A DNA stretch of 64,000 nt, taken from the NCBI GenBank assembly GCA_963726785.1, contig CAVSDJ010000007.1, positions 1,364,001 to 1,428,000 of the forward strand, written 5' to 3'. Within the stretch, counting starts at the first letter, position 1. Each line of letters starts with the position of its first letter. The notes under the pieces are model-generated. The model did no database searches and had not been told where the DNA came from. It saw only the letters and a program-made list of their open reading frames with translations. The position numbers and the translations under genes are program-made. Below are positions 25,895-35,555 of this stretch, piece by piece. The DNA is from DATEKX01 sp963726785 (GTDB lineage: Bacteria > Acidobacteriota > Blastocatellia > UBA7656).

Positions 25895-27862
25895 ATGAAA
25901 AAAATTTTTGCTCTGCTTTTAATCACGATTGCGGTCACAGCGTGCGCGACGAACACGCCGAATCAAAATACGAACAATGCAACAGGAGATCAGGCTTTCA
26001 AGAAAACGCTTGACTCTTACGTGATTGAATTTTTGCGCCGTAACCCGACGGTTAACACCTATCTGGGCGGCGCGGGTCTCGACCCGTCGCTGAAAGAAGT
26101 TGAAGGCACGTTACGGGATCACTCGGCGGCGGCGCTTGAAGCGGAAGATAAATGGCTCGCAGACACTCAGAAGACAATCGAAGGCGTTAATGCACAATCG
26201 CTGTCACCGAACCTGCGCATAGACCGCGAAGTGGCGCTCGCGCAAATTCGTTTCCTGCTTCGCCAGCATCAAGTGCGCCGTTATCAAGAGCGCGCGCTTG
26301 ATACTTACACGGACGAGCCGTTTCGCGCGCTCGACTGGCAACTGCAAGGCATGACGCAAACGGGCGATAAGACTTACGGAACGGCGGACGAATGGGCGCT
26401 CGTCGTAAAGCGCATCGGCGCGATTCCGAAATTTCTATCAACCGCTCAAGAGCAATTGCTTGCCGGGGTGAAAGCCAACAATGCGCCCGATCACCGCATG
26501 CTCCGTCGCAACGGCATAGACACTGCGGAAGCCGACGCCAAATATTTTGAAGAGACTTTGCCGCGCCTTGCCGAAGAAAGAATCAGCGGCCCACAGCGCG
26601 ATCAACTGCTCTCGCAGGTGCGCGACGCCTCGAAACAGGCTGCCGGAGCCTATTTGGCGTTGCGCGACTTCGTTGCTAACACGTTCTTTGACGATGTGGC
26701 TTTACCCAAAGTCAAATCGCAATTCGCCGCCGACCACTATGCGATGGGCGAAGAAGAATACAACTGGGCGCTCAAAAACAATTTCCATCTTGATAAGACA
26801 GCCGCGCAGCTTTACGAGGAAGCGTGGCCGATTGTGCAGGCTACCGAGCAGGAGATGATCAACCTCGCGCGCGAGATTGGAAAACAACATAACTGGAATC
26901 TCCCTGCCGATGGCTCTGCCGCAGTGCGCGCGGTCTTCGACGAGTTATCGAAAGATTATCCGAAGTCCGACGCAGAGATGGTCGCGTGGTATCGCGACGC
27001 GGCGTTCCGGCTGGTTGATTACGCTCGCAAGACAGGCATATTCGACGTGCCCGCAGATTACAAGCTCGAAGTAGTCGAGACGCCGCCGCCGCTTCAAGCC
27101 TCGATTGACGGCGCGGCTTACTATCCCGCGCCGCCGTTCAAGAACAGCGGCGTCGGTCGCTTCTACCTCACGCCCACGCACAACGACGAAGCCGCGCTCA
27201 AGGCTAACAATCGCGCGGCGCTTGCCGACCTTTCGGCGCACGAAGGGTTCCCCGGCCACGACTGGTATTACAAAGTGCTGACTCAGTATCGAGATCAAAT
27301 CTCGCCCGTGCGATGGCTGACGCCTGGAGCCGTCGAGGATTCATCTTCGATGTGGGAAGACTCGATGCCGAGCGAAGGATGGGGACTTTACAGTGAAGCG
27401 TTGATGGCCGAGCCGCAGCCGGGCGCGCCCAACGGTTTCTACACGCCGGAAGAAAGGCTTTATCAACTTCAAGGCAAGCTCTATCGGGATTTGAGAGTGA
27501 GAGTAGATACCGGTATTCACACTGGCCGGATGAGCTACGATGATGCGGTGACTTTGTTTTCGGAAGTGGTGGATTTCCTTCCGGGCGCTTGCAGCGATGA
27601 TTCGGTGAAAGGCAATGATGCAAAGCGGGCAAGCTGCGAGTCTGCAAGGAACGCGATCTTTCGTTACTCGAAATGGCCGACGCAGGCAATTACTTACCGT
27701 CTCGGCAAAGACCAGATATACGCAATGCGCGAAGAGGCGGCCAAGATGGTCGGCGATAAATTTTCGCCGAAGGCGTTCCACCTTCTTTACATCAAACAAG
27801 GAACAATACCGGCGGGATATTTCCGCGAGCAACTTCTCAGCGAGACTCAACAGGCGAAATGA
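25895..27862 (+). CDS. DUF885 family lipoprotein, putative metallopeptidase
   Basis: A 655-residue protein. The N-terminus MKKIFALLLITIAVTACAT is a lipoprotein signal with the lipobox TAC, so it is membrane anchored outside the cytoplasm. The body matches DUF885: repeated helices, YYPAPPFKNSGVGRFYL, and LSAHEGFPGHDWY, where HExxxH-like residues form a putative zinc site. SSMWEDSMPSEGWGLYSEAL is the other conserved box, with ALMAEPQ. AAAGGTGA precedes the ATG. It probably hydrolyses peptides or esters; biochemistry of the family is scant. Confidence 0.88.
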   Translation: MKKIFALLLITIAVTACATNTPNQNTNNATGDQAFKKTLDSYVIEFLRRNPTVNTYLGGAGLDPSLKEVEGTLRDHSAAALEAEDKWLADTQKTIEGVNAQSLSPNLRIDREVALAQIRFLLRQHQVRRYQERALDTYTDEPFRALDWQLQGMTQTGDKTYGTADEWALVVKRIGAIPKFLSTAQEQLLAGVKANNAPDHRMLRRNGIDTAEADAKYFEETLPRLAEERISGPQRDQLLSQVRDASKQAAGAYLALRDFVANTFFDDVALPKVKSQFAADHYAMGEEEYNWALKNNFHLDKTAAQLYEEAWPIVQATEQEMINLAREIGKQHNWNLPADGSAAVRAVFDELSKDYPKSDAEMVAWYRDAAFRLVDYARKTGIFDVPADYKLEVVETPPPLQASIDGAAYYPAPPFKNSGVGRFYLTPTHNDEAALKANNRAALADLSAHEGFPGHDWYYKVLTQYRDQISPVRWLTPGAVEDSSSMWEDSMPSEGWGLYSEALMAEPQPGAPNGFYTPEERLYQLQGKLYRDLRVRVDTGIHTGRMSYDDAVTLFSEVVDFLPGACSDDSVKGNDAKRASCESARNAIFRYSKWPTQAITYRLGKDQIYAMREEAAKMVGDKFSPKAFHLLYIKQGTIPAGYFREQLLSETQQAK

Positions 27863-27889
27863 GGAATTATGAAAGATCGGAACTGTTGA

Positions 27890-27925
27890 ATAAGAAGCTC
27901 CGTAGGAGCGACCTGTCTGATAGCA
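27890..27925. repeat. REP-like element, GCTCCGTAGGAGC core
   Basis: GCTCC (27897-27901) and GGAGC (27905-27909) pair around GTA; the core extends as AGGAGCGACCTGTCTGATAG. It is similar in wording to the TAGGGGCGACC palindromes at 6812 and 16393 and the GGTAGGAGCTACC element near 34000. It belongs to a dispersed small palindrome class. Confidence 0.55.
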
Positions 27926-27932
27926 ATAGTTG

Positions 27933-28010
27933 GGCATTGATATAGTTGACTCATCTTTACAAGCGAGAAATCCCTCCTTGGCACTCAGGTGAGTCAACTA
28001 TTTCAATGCC
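27933..28010. repeat. 78-bp element bounded by 21-bp inverted repeats
   Basis: GGCATTGATATAGTTGACTCA (27933-27953) is complementary to 27990-28010 with one mismatch, around a 36-base centre. No coding frame. The size and ends look like a MITE-type or large-hairpin element. It may also end transcription of the DUF885 gene. Confidence 0.75.
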
Positions 28011-28090
28011 TTACGCCCCCGATGGCCTTCCACTTCAATTCCGTTCCGGCCTCTACGACTTTGGCTAGCTCGGAAAGCGATTCCTCGCGT

Positions 28091-28132
28091 GTAGCTTCAC
28101 GGCTCACCGAGAGGTATGAACCGTGAAGCTAC
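28091..28132. repeat. 12-bp perfect inverted repeat (GTAGCTTCACGG)
   Basis: GTAGCTTCACGG (28091-28102) and CCGTGAAGCTAC (28121-28132) with an 18-base loop. It follows the 78-bp element and precedes, on the other strand, the frameshifted HEAT-like gene, for which it could be a terminator. Confidence 0.6.
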
Positions 28133-28144
28133 CCCTGAGACCCG

Positions 28145-28607
28145 TCACTGCTGATGAAATCGCTTCACCCGCTCGGCTGCATCTGAGAGCCTTCGCGCCG
28201 CCTGAGACGACGAAGCATTAGCCGCTGCATCTTTCAAGTACTCGACCCCCCTCTGCGGGCGAATCTCGAAAGATTTGCGTCACGGTGTAGATCGCATTTT
28301 CGCCCGCGAGTGATCCTGTCTCCTCTGTTTCTATTACTTTTTTTAGCGCCGATAAGGATGATTTCCCGATCTCGAACAATGCACCCGTAGCTGGGTAGCG
28401 GTCCAAGGTAGTGATCGTGTGAAAGTGAATGTACCCGTACTTCTCCCATTCATAGGTTCGTTTATACGTAATGAGATGAATCAAGCCATCAATAGCTACA
28501 AAGGATTTCATCTCACCGAGCCTTTTTATCGCTTCTATCACACGACCCGGCTCGCGCGCTCTCATTTGCTTGTCACTTATATCTAAGAAGGATTTTGAAT
28601 TCATCAT
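28145..28607 (-). pseudogene. HEAT-repeat-like small protein, frameshift in a G run
   Basis: The frame from the ATG at 28607 reads SDKQMRAREPGRVIEAIKRL, then GEMKSFVAIDGLIHLITYKR, then LSALKKVIETEE and loses sense at a run of six G (28244-28249). Skipping one G restores VEYLKDAAANASSSQAARRL and then SDAAERVKRFHQQ, with a TGA at 28145-28147, for a total of 153 residues. The helical pairs resemble HEAT repeats. The restored frame makes a homopolymer insertion, most likely a sequencing error, the best explanation. It may originally be joined to the signal-peptide-like segment at 28615-28728. Confidence 0.6.
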
Positions 28608-28614
28608 TTTCCCA

Positions 28615-28728
28615 TCATTGCGGCTTTAAACTAGACAAGGTTGTACCTCCCAGTGCCGGTAAAGTAAGTGCCAACAAGACTATAAGTGACAGTAGACTTC
28701 CATTGGTCACCTTTAACTTCTTTTCCAT
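28615..28728 (-). CDS. Short hydrophobic peptide, possible detached signal peptide
   Basis: A 37-residue frame, MEKKLKVTNGSLLSLIVLLA followed by LTLPALGGTTLSSLKPQ, with GGAGAGAG just before the ATG. It is a good signal peptide and little else. The next start on this strand is 7 bases further, in another frame. It could be a genuine small protein or the N-terminus of the frameshifted HEAT-like gene; the good ribosome site and the frameshift record of this region favour the second. Confidence 0.45.
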   Translation of the reverse strand: MEKKLKVTNGSLLSLIVLLALTLPALGGTTLSSLKPQ

Positions 28729-28759
28729 ATCTCTCTCCTTCTGCCAATTTATATTCGCC

Positions 28760-30280
28760 TTATTGCAGGTTCCAACTGAGATTGGTTGTTCCAGTTCCCG
28801 CAACGTTATCACCGCCGACATCACTCTGAAGCGCGTCGTTACCACTTGTTTTGATAATCGAGACCCGCGAGAACCACTGTAGATCAGCAGAAAGTCGGTT
28901 ACCACCGCTGCTCAACGTTGCCCACTGACGAAAATTTGTGCGGATACGCAAAATAGTACCCACCGGGAATCCGCCTCCAACTCCCGGGGCGTCGAGATCA
29001 TAGACCTTACCTCCTGATCCTCCTGATTGTGGATCATCATCGCGAACATCATTCGGTGATGTATCGTCAAATGGCTCCTCCATTCGCAGTGAGAGTCATA
29101 TTGTTATACCCTCTGGAACGCCACAACCTCACGATTGATTTTAATTGAACCTGTGAAGTTGCTGGGTTGTACTGTGCCGACGATCTCTACTCCTGTTCGC
29201 CACACATGATCGTCCGTTCCTGTAGAAAAAAGCAAACCGAGATTTGTTGTACCTATGTGAGCTTGGTAGCGCTGTACGACCAGCATTATCCATCGAAACG
29301 CTGCCACTGGTTCTCAGCGACAGTGTTACCAAGATAACGCTGAAGGTCTCAGACTCGACAACACTCCCGTTCACTTTTGCTTCCAGGATTATATTGTCAG
29401 CCGTACTGCTTTCAGTGATGCCTTTAATTGCTACCGATGTGGTTTGATTAATATTGAGCGTCGTGGAGTTATTCCACGCGAATCTGGGCAGAGCCAGTGC
29501 CGCTTGTTGCTCTTAGCGTTAGCGTAACATTGCTCATTGTTGGCGATGGCGCGAGGGTGATTGGCACATTCACGCTTTGCCCTTTGCCAACGCCGAGAAA
29601 AGATTCTATCGTAACATCCACTGTTTGTACTGGGCAGTCCTGCATAAACGTGGCAGGGAACATTCCACAATCCTCTGCGCTGATCGCATCCGAGCGAAAG
29701 TAATCCATCGTCATTGTGATTGCCGTAGAACCCACGCCCGCATAGCCCACCAGTCCGGTTGCGTTCACCGTCGCTACGGAAGTATTGTTGGAAACATAGT
29801 GACACGAGTTTGTCACATTGTAAGGCCCAAGCGTCATCTGCCCACAAAGCGTATCCCACTCCATTACGTTCATCTGTGTGGAAGTGCCGGGAGGTCCGAT
29901 TAAAGGGATCGGCGTAACGTCGAATCTGATTGGCTCTTGCCCGCAGCAACTCTGACAACTGAAATTGCTCGCAGTCCCGCTCGCCTTATCCACGATGACC
30001 ACCCGCCCGATCAACGCTTCGCCTTCATGCGGATGCCAGAATAACTGCCCCTTCGTCAGATTTGGCGGCAGCGTCCTTTCCTGCACGTCTTTGATCTGGC
30101 TGTTGCGAATTTCGAGCAGGTCTATTGCCTTTGTTTCGCCTGCTGCCACAGTGATCAACTCAGGCGTATATAACCCGCCCTCGTGAAAGATTACTATCAA
30201 CGCTTTAGTAGGCGTCCCGGTTATGTTGGTGAAGTATGCGATTGATTGAGGCTTCTCATCCAGCCGGATCAGAACCTAAT
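28760..30280 (-). pseudogene. Degraded 3' part of a large secreted Ig-like-domain protein (copy 1)
   Basis: Reading leftwards from about 30280, frames join as RLDEKPQSIAYFTNITGTPT, GGLYTPELITVAAGE, LPPNLTKGQLFWHPHEGEAL, CQSCCGQEP, NNTSVATVNATGLVGYAGVG (bacterial Ig-like, Big_2 type) and SGTGSAQIRV. After frame changes near 29475, 29270 and 29090 it continues with NNSTTLNINQTTSVAIKG, GTDDHVWRTGVEIVG and finally GKVYDLDAPGVGG and GTGTTNLSWNLQ stop. It has no start: the 5' end abuts the stop of the STN gene. Residues up to about the Big_2 domain are nearly identical to the larger copy at 30981-33589; the C-terminal parts differ. Confidence 0.75.
29652..30268. repeat. Segmental duplication, copy 1
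   Basis: About 617 bases that are highly similar to 31691-32322 (most lines differ at only a few positions; for example CTGATCGCATCCGA and TTGTTGGAAACATAG are identical). Its right end lies immediately next to the stop codon of the STN gene at 30269. Confidence 0.9.
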
Positions 30281-30937
30281 GACGACCTCATTCTTACCAT
30301 CGCAGTGCATCTCGATGTAATCCCATACGGCCCGACCTTGCGCCCTGGCAATGGCATTAAGTGCTTTGCGCAATGTAACATCCTTGAAATGCACGCTGAA
30401 TGTTTCTGGAAGAGGTGATTTTGGCGACACGAAGAGATTCAAGCCATGTTTCAAGTTAAGATCCGCCATTCCCTTCTTGACTTCAGGCAATGCAAGAAGG
30501 TGTCCGAGTGCGGCATTGGCCGATGATATATTCTTCACTTGAAACTCAGTAATTCGAACTCTAAGGAAATCTGGCTCACCGGTAGCCGGAACAACGTTAA
30601 TGACACCATCTTCGTGCTGCCACCGATATCGCGGGTCCGCAGCTACAATTGTGTCTAGAACCTGTCGTAATGGTGAGCCTTGAGCTTTCCAAGGTTGTTT
30701 GATTGTTTCTTCTTTACAACTTCCTATTCTAATAATGCCACCTGGGACACCTGTGTAATTAAGAGTCAAGGAAACAGCATCAACCGTCGTAAGGTATTCA
30801 AGGTCGTTCCCTGGTACTTGGCGCGCAAGTACATCCTCAGATGAAATTGGCTTCTTGACATGATTGGTTTGTCCCGTTACAGCTAGTAGTAATGGGACAA
30901 TCATAAGGAATACTGCAAAACTATTGAGCCTGCCCAT
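30269..30937 (-). CDS. Secreted STN-domain (secretin/TonB short N-terminal-like) protein
   Basis: 222 residues from the ATG at 30937, with AAGGAGGAAAG upstream; a longer frame upstream has no ribosome site. Signal peptide FAVFLMIVPLLLAVTG. The C-terminal part, FSVHFKDVTLRKALNAIARA then QGRAVWDYI, is the STN pattern seen at the N-terminus of secretins and TonB receptors, here without any following channel. The middle part, GSPLRQVLDTIVAADPRYRW then GVINVVP, is a second STN-like unit. It is intact although both neighbours are broken. It may be a free periplasmic adaptor. Confidence 0.7.
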   Translation of the reverse strand: MGRLNSFAVFLMIVPLLLAVTGQTNHVKKPISSEDVLARQVPGNDLEYLTTVDAVSLTLNYTGVPGGIIRIGSCKEETIKQPWKAQGSPLRQVLDTIVAADPRYRWQHEDGVINVVPATGEPDFLRVRITEFQVKNISSANAALGHLLALPEVKKGMADLNLKHGLNLFVSPKSPLPETFSVHFKDVTLRKALNAIARAQGRAVWDYIEMHCDGKNEVVIRF

Positions 30938-30980
30938 CTTTCCTCCTTCAGTGGCGATTAGGGTGTCGTCGTTACAATAT

Positions 30981-33589
30981 TTACTGTATTTGCTCCCGAT
31001 GAATTCCGCCCTGAAACTTATGGGAGTTAGTTGTACTAAGGTTATATACATTTAGACCTACGAGCACATTGAATTTCTGTGTCACAGTGGCCGTGAAAGG
31101 AGATGGACATGTAGGCGCTGTTGTAGAAAAACCGACTACATCGTCCACTATCCGATCGGTCAAATTTACAGTTTTATTCTGAGGCGCTGATCCCGGAGGA
31201 CCGCTGTAATTAGTAAACAACTCCGTTATTGGTTGGTTAGTAAGGATTGGCTGCCCCCCTTGATCAAGTAACGTGTATGAGAGGTTCCGATATGCTCCAC
31301 ACTGATTCGGCTGCCCGTTTATGGTTCCATTTGTTTCGGAGATCACGCCGCTCATACTATCTCGCCTTAGTTTGGTAGGAATCTGCACAAAGAAATTAAC
31401 GCTGTTGTCACTCGTTTGCCCGTTGACCGTGACTCTTACAGCGTGGTTGCCGGCAGGTGCATCGCCTGCGATGGTGAAGGTCGCGTCCACTTCGCTGTTT
31501 GTGACGAAGTGAGGATCAATACTCACGCTAATGCCTGTGCCAGCGCTTACGGTCGTAGTAGAACCAGGAGCAGTAGACGCTAAACCAGTACCTTGAATAA
31601 CTACCTCTATAATAGTCCCTCTCAGAGCGCGCGTAGGAGAGATGCTATTGATGTGTGACGTTACGGCTACCGAGCAATCCTCTGTAAAAGTAGCAGGAAA
31701 CATTCCGCAATCCTCCGCGCTGATCGCATCCGAACGATAGTAATTCATCGTCATTGTAATTGTCGTAGACCCCATGCCCCAACATAGCTCACCTTTCCGG
31801 TCGCGTTCACCGTTGCCACGGAAGTATTGTTGGAAACATAGTGACACGAGTTTGTCACATTGTACGGCCCAAGCTGCATCTGCCCACAAAGCGTATCCCA
31901 CTCCATTACGTTCATCTGTGTGGAAGTGCCGGGAGGTCCGATTAAAGGGATCGGCGTAACATCGAATCTGATTGGCTCTTGCCCGCAGCAACTCTGACAA
32001 CTGAAATTGCTCGCAGTCCCGCTCGCTTTATCCATAGTGACTACCCGCCCGATCAACGCTTCGCCTTCGTGCGGATGCCAGAATAACTGCCCCTTCGTCA
32101 GATTTGGCGGCAGCATCCTTTCCTGCACATCTTTGACCTGGCTGTTACGAATTTCGAGCAGGTCGTATTGCTTTGTTTTTGCTGCTTGCTACAGGGATCA
32201 ACTCAGGCGTATATAAGCCGCCCTCTTGATGTAAAGATGCACACCTACCAGGCACTCTAGTAGACTTCCCGGTTATGTTGGTGAAGTATGCGATTGATTG
32301 AGCGTTCTCATCCAGCCGAAATGGATGAGGGTTGCCTCCCAGCTTGCTCGCTCCGACTGGCTGAAGAACGGCGCATCCACCACTATAGATTGCGACCTGT
32401 CAACGCTCGTAAGCGAGCCGATAATAGAGCCGGGCGCGCCTGTATATTCCACTCTCAATCCTGCCGCGAATATCAACCGAAACATTCCGCAGGCTCTCGA
32501 CAAAGCGGGAAAAATCAACCATGCACCTCGTGAGATGAAAGACTCACCACAGGCAGGGCCTTCGTTGATAATCGCCCGTTTGCAGTATATTGAACCGTAA
32601 CGGTAACTGCCTGCTTAGATTTCGTTGTATTCTTCAAAGCGAGTTGAGGCGTGAAGAAAGACTGCTCGATCAAAGACAGAACCGGCAGTAGGACGACCAA
32701 GCAGAAGCCCTGTTGCATTTAGCGTTGAAGTGTTTTGTGCTAACACATCAGCAAAGCTCAGATTTGAAGCGAAATGTCGCTCATTGTTTAACACTACACC
32801 TTGCGCGATCTTCAACGCTCCCGGCACTCCGCTATGACTGATTGATAGACCACCTCTCTCCAATCCCTTTAGCTTTCACGCCGAGACCCTTCAAGAGTTT
32901 CTCGATGTCCAACACCATTGTTTGATGCGCAGATAAAGAAAGCGCTGGGGTCGGCATGACAATGCCTCGCCATTCAATGTTGAGATGTGCGTCCAGCTTT
33001 TCAGCAGTCGTATTTGAAAGCATAATCTGGCCGCTAGTTTTATCGTCTGGCGACCACCACAACGTTTCCAGCGTTGACGATTTAAAACCCATAGGCGGCT
33101 CTATGTCGAATGATAGCCCATGCTTCTGAATCCAATACTGTCAACTGCGGGGGGCTAGGGCGTATCCCATTATCGTGATTAAAGCGGCAACTTGATGCTC
33201 TTTTGCCTTCTTGAAACCGCCCCTTGCTATCGCCTGATTGTGCAACAAGCTCGCTCAGGCGAACCGTGACGGTATCATTCGCGAACAGGGATACATCCGG
33301 TAGCTGCAAGGCATCACCATCAAGTGAATACAAGGTGAGCGATGCGACAAGAGGGCTACTAACCGAATTATTCAAAGTCAAGATAGACATCCCAGTCGCC
33401 CTTTATTGAGTAGTAAGGGATTGAGGCCAGATGTAGCGGACCACTGATGGTTGCTGCACGAGTGTGGGAAGTGGGTCTGCCAAGATAGAAAATGAATAGT
33501 GAGGCTGATAGCATTACCGCTATTGAGCCAATGATTCGTTGCGAAGACTTCATTTGCACGTAGGATTTTAGATCGTATAAGCTGTGCAT
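30981..33589 (-). pseudogene. Large secreted Ig-like/IPT-domain protein, many frameshifts (copy 2)
   Basis: The start is the ATG at 33589 with AAAGGAG upstream, then a signal anchor (IIGSIAVMLSASLFIFYLG). Successive frames join into one protein: SILTLNNSVSSPLVASLTLY, TLETLWWSPDDKTSGQIMLS, GGLSISHSGVPGALK, TPQLALKNTTKSKQAVTVTV, LRVEYTGAPGSIIGSLTSVD, VLQPVGASKLGGNPHPFRLD, LPPNLTKGQLFWHPHEGEAL, CQSCCGQEP, NNTSVATVNATGKVSYV and, in the longest open part, an IPT/TIG-like domain (INSISPTRALRGTIIEVVIQ). At least eight frame changes are needed over 2.6 kb. It is probably a dead gene for a cell-surface protein, unless the consensus is very poor here. Confidence 0.75.
31691..32322. repeat. Segmental duplication, copy 2
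   Basis: Matches 29652-30268 almost base for base across the Cys-rich and Big_2-like part, apart from small indels such as the extra base near 32165 that breaks the frame. It lies about 2.04 kb from copy 1, in the same orientation. Confidence 0.9.
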
Positions 33590-34071
33590 CGAGCACACTC
33601 CTTTCACAGGGGGTTGTCTCTGAGGCAAGGTAGATGTTCAGCCGGTCAAGCAGGGAGCTGGTCTTGCCAAATTATTTATGGCTAAGCTCTATCAACATTT
33701 CAACGGTTCAGTAGAGTCAATCAATTTTGGTGAGGAAAACTTATTTGCACGGGACCAAGTATCTATTAGAGATGGCAACCAGTAGCGTTATGAGAGTTAG
33801 GTAACCATTACCCTTATTTGTACTTCATTCTTACCCAAAGAGTCAATCACGTGCGAATGTAATTTAACTTTCTCTTCTGTGTCAAGCGAATTTTGTGTAA
33901 AGGTTCTGTGGCTTCCACAGTAGCTTCTGGATTATTTAGTTGCACAGTTAGTTGAGCCAAATATATTAGTGCCAATAGTTGAGCAATTGATTTGTAGCTC
34001 CGGTAGGAGCTACCCCTTGATTGCGAGGTTGCTCCCTGACGGAGCTTCTCATTCATCGTGTGATCCGCATT
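33590..34071. other. Intergenic stretch with a REP-like element at its left end
   Basis: No gene is supported here. TGTAGCTCC and GGTAGGAGCTACC around 33990-34012 form a palindrome related to the element at 27890, followed by GCTCC/GGAGC near 34031-34045. The remaining sequence is AT-rich and should hold the promoter of the large secreted protein. A 69-codon frame over the palindrome is not convincing. Confidence 0.5.
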
Positions 34072-34874
34072 CTACTTAGCCACGCGCTCGTAATAATCGA
34101 GCATCAGTTTGCTCCCCGCCGAGTCGAAGATTTTGAATTTCCCCAGCCTCATCTTTTGCAATCGGAACTTGATCGAGGTCGCAAGCACGCCTAATCCATA
34201 CTTCACGCTTCTGGTGAAATTGATCGAAGAAGCTTCTGCGAAATAACGGGTCGGGCAGGAAACTTCTCCGATTCTGTATTTGAAATAGATGGCTTGCGCC
34301 AGTATTTCATTGTCAAATATGAAATCGTCAGAGTTGTCTTCCAACGGTAAATCTTCGAGAACTTTTCGAGCAAATGCGCGATAGCCCGTGTGGTATTCCG
34401 ACAGCTTGTAGTTGAGCAGTATGTTCTGAACCAGGGTCAGGAAACGATTGGATATATATTTGTAGAGCGGCATTCCTCCTTTGAGCGCCCCGATGCCCAG
34501 TATTCTTGACCCAGCGCCAGGTCGTATTCGCCATACGCGATCATGCCTGCGAGCGACACGATGAGATTCGGGGAGTATTGATAATCAGGATGGAGCATGA
34601 TGATGATGTCGGCTCCGCTTTTGAGCGCCTCGCGGTAACAGGTTTTCTGGTTCCTGCCGTAGCCCATGTTTTGCTTGTGCAAAAATACGGTCAATCCCAT
34701 ATCTTTTGCCATCGCCACTGTCGCGTCCGAACTCTTGTCATCCACCAGCAGAATGTCGTCAACGACATCCGCAGGTATTTCGCCATAGGTTTGCTCAAGC
34801 GTTCTGGCCGCGTTGTAAGCAGGCATGACGACGATGATCTTTTTGTTGTTCAGCACAGTTCTCTCAAAACGCAA
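34072..34874 (-). pseudogene. Family 2 glycosyltransferase, one frameshift
   Basis: NKKIIVVMPAYNAARTLEQT, then DDILLVDDKSSDATV and GYGRNQKTCYREALKSGADI, then LHPDYQYSP (the DxD-like metal site) are the GT2 dolichol-phosphate-mannose-synthase-like fold. Near 34500 the frame changes; the other frame gives RILGIGALKGGMPLYKYISN and continues with YHTGYRAFARKVLE to the stop at 34072. The net shift is one missing base. About 267 residues in all. The protein would transfer a sugar to a polyprenyl phosphate or envelope glycan. There is no C-terminal membrane domain. Confidence 0.82.
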
Positions 34875-34916
34875 AACAAATTCCGGCTCGCCGCCTTATA
34901 CTTTTATTGAATTTGT

Positions 34917-35543
34917 TTAATTCTGTCGAGCCTGCGCTCTTGTGGGTACGCGCTCAGTGTAGCGCGGCAGGTACTTGTTCACAATTCGATAGATCAAAAC
35001 AAGCGCCAGCGCAGCGCCGAAAAGTAGCGGCTCGCGCGTGTCGGCTTTCACAAGCATGTAGTAATGAATCACACCACCGGCTGCCGCAACATAAGCAAGC
35101 TTGTGCAATCGGCTCCACGCTCGGCCACCCAATCGCTTGACCATTTTTTGCGTCGAGGTTATCGCAAGAGGAACAAGCAATACGAAACTGGCCATTCCAA
35201 TCGTGATGAAAGGCCGTTTGCCTACATCTTCGATAATCGCTTTCACATCAAAGAACTTATCGAACCATGTATAGGTCAGCAGGTGCAGGACGGCGTAGAA
35301 GAATCCGAACAGCCCGAGCATCCTTCGGAACTTCACCATCCACGGCAATCCGAGCATTTTTCTGAGCGGCGTCACTGCGAGCGAGAGTATTAAAAATAAC
35401 AACGCCAGCGCGCCCGTTGTGCGCGTGGCGAACTCGTAAGGGTTCGCGCCGAGCCTGTGATAATACGCGTCGTTGGCCAACAGCGCGAGCGGCACCATGC
35501 TGTTTGCGAATATGATGAACCTTGCAAATCGAGTGTCTTTCAC
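34917..35543 (-). CDS. msrQ: MsrQ haem-binding membrane subunit of methionine sulfoxide reductase
   Basis: A 208-residue six-helix membrane protein of the ferric-reductase-like (YedZ) type: FATRTTGALALLFLILSLAV, PLRKMLGLPWMVKFRRMLGL, FGFFYAVLHLLTYTW and RLHKLAYVAAAGGVIHYYML with His residues for haem. MsrQ passes electrons from the quinone pool to periplasmic MsrP, which repairs oxidised methionine in envelope proteins. The msrP gene lies just upstream (12 bases) but is frameshifted here. Confidence 0.92.
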   Translation of the reverse strand: MKDTRFARFIIFANSMVPLALLANDAYYHRLGANPYEFATRTTGALALLFLILSLAVTPLRKMLGLPWMVKFRRMLGLFGFFYAVLHLLTYTWFDKFFDVKAIIEDVGKRPFITIGMASFVLLVPLAITSTQKMVKRLGGRAWSRLHKLAYVAAAGGVIHYYMLVKADTREPLLFGAALALVLIYRIVNKYLPRYTERVPTRAQARQN

Positions 35544-35555
35544 TTAGAGCGCCTT

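Noticed and set aside
28011..28110. Minus-strand frame reading SREATREESLSELAKVVEAG then TELKWKAIGG
   Set aside because: It looks protein-like but has no start, overlaps the 12-bp inverted repeat and has no identified parent gene; it may be a gene fragment, too short to claim.
33847..34056. 69-codon minus-strand frame
   Set aside because: It runs through a REP-like palindrome and has no similarity to known proteins; probably noise.
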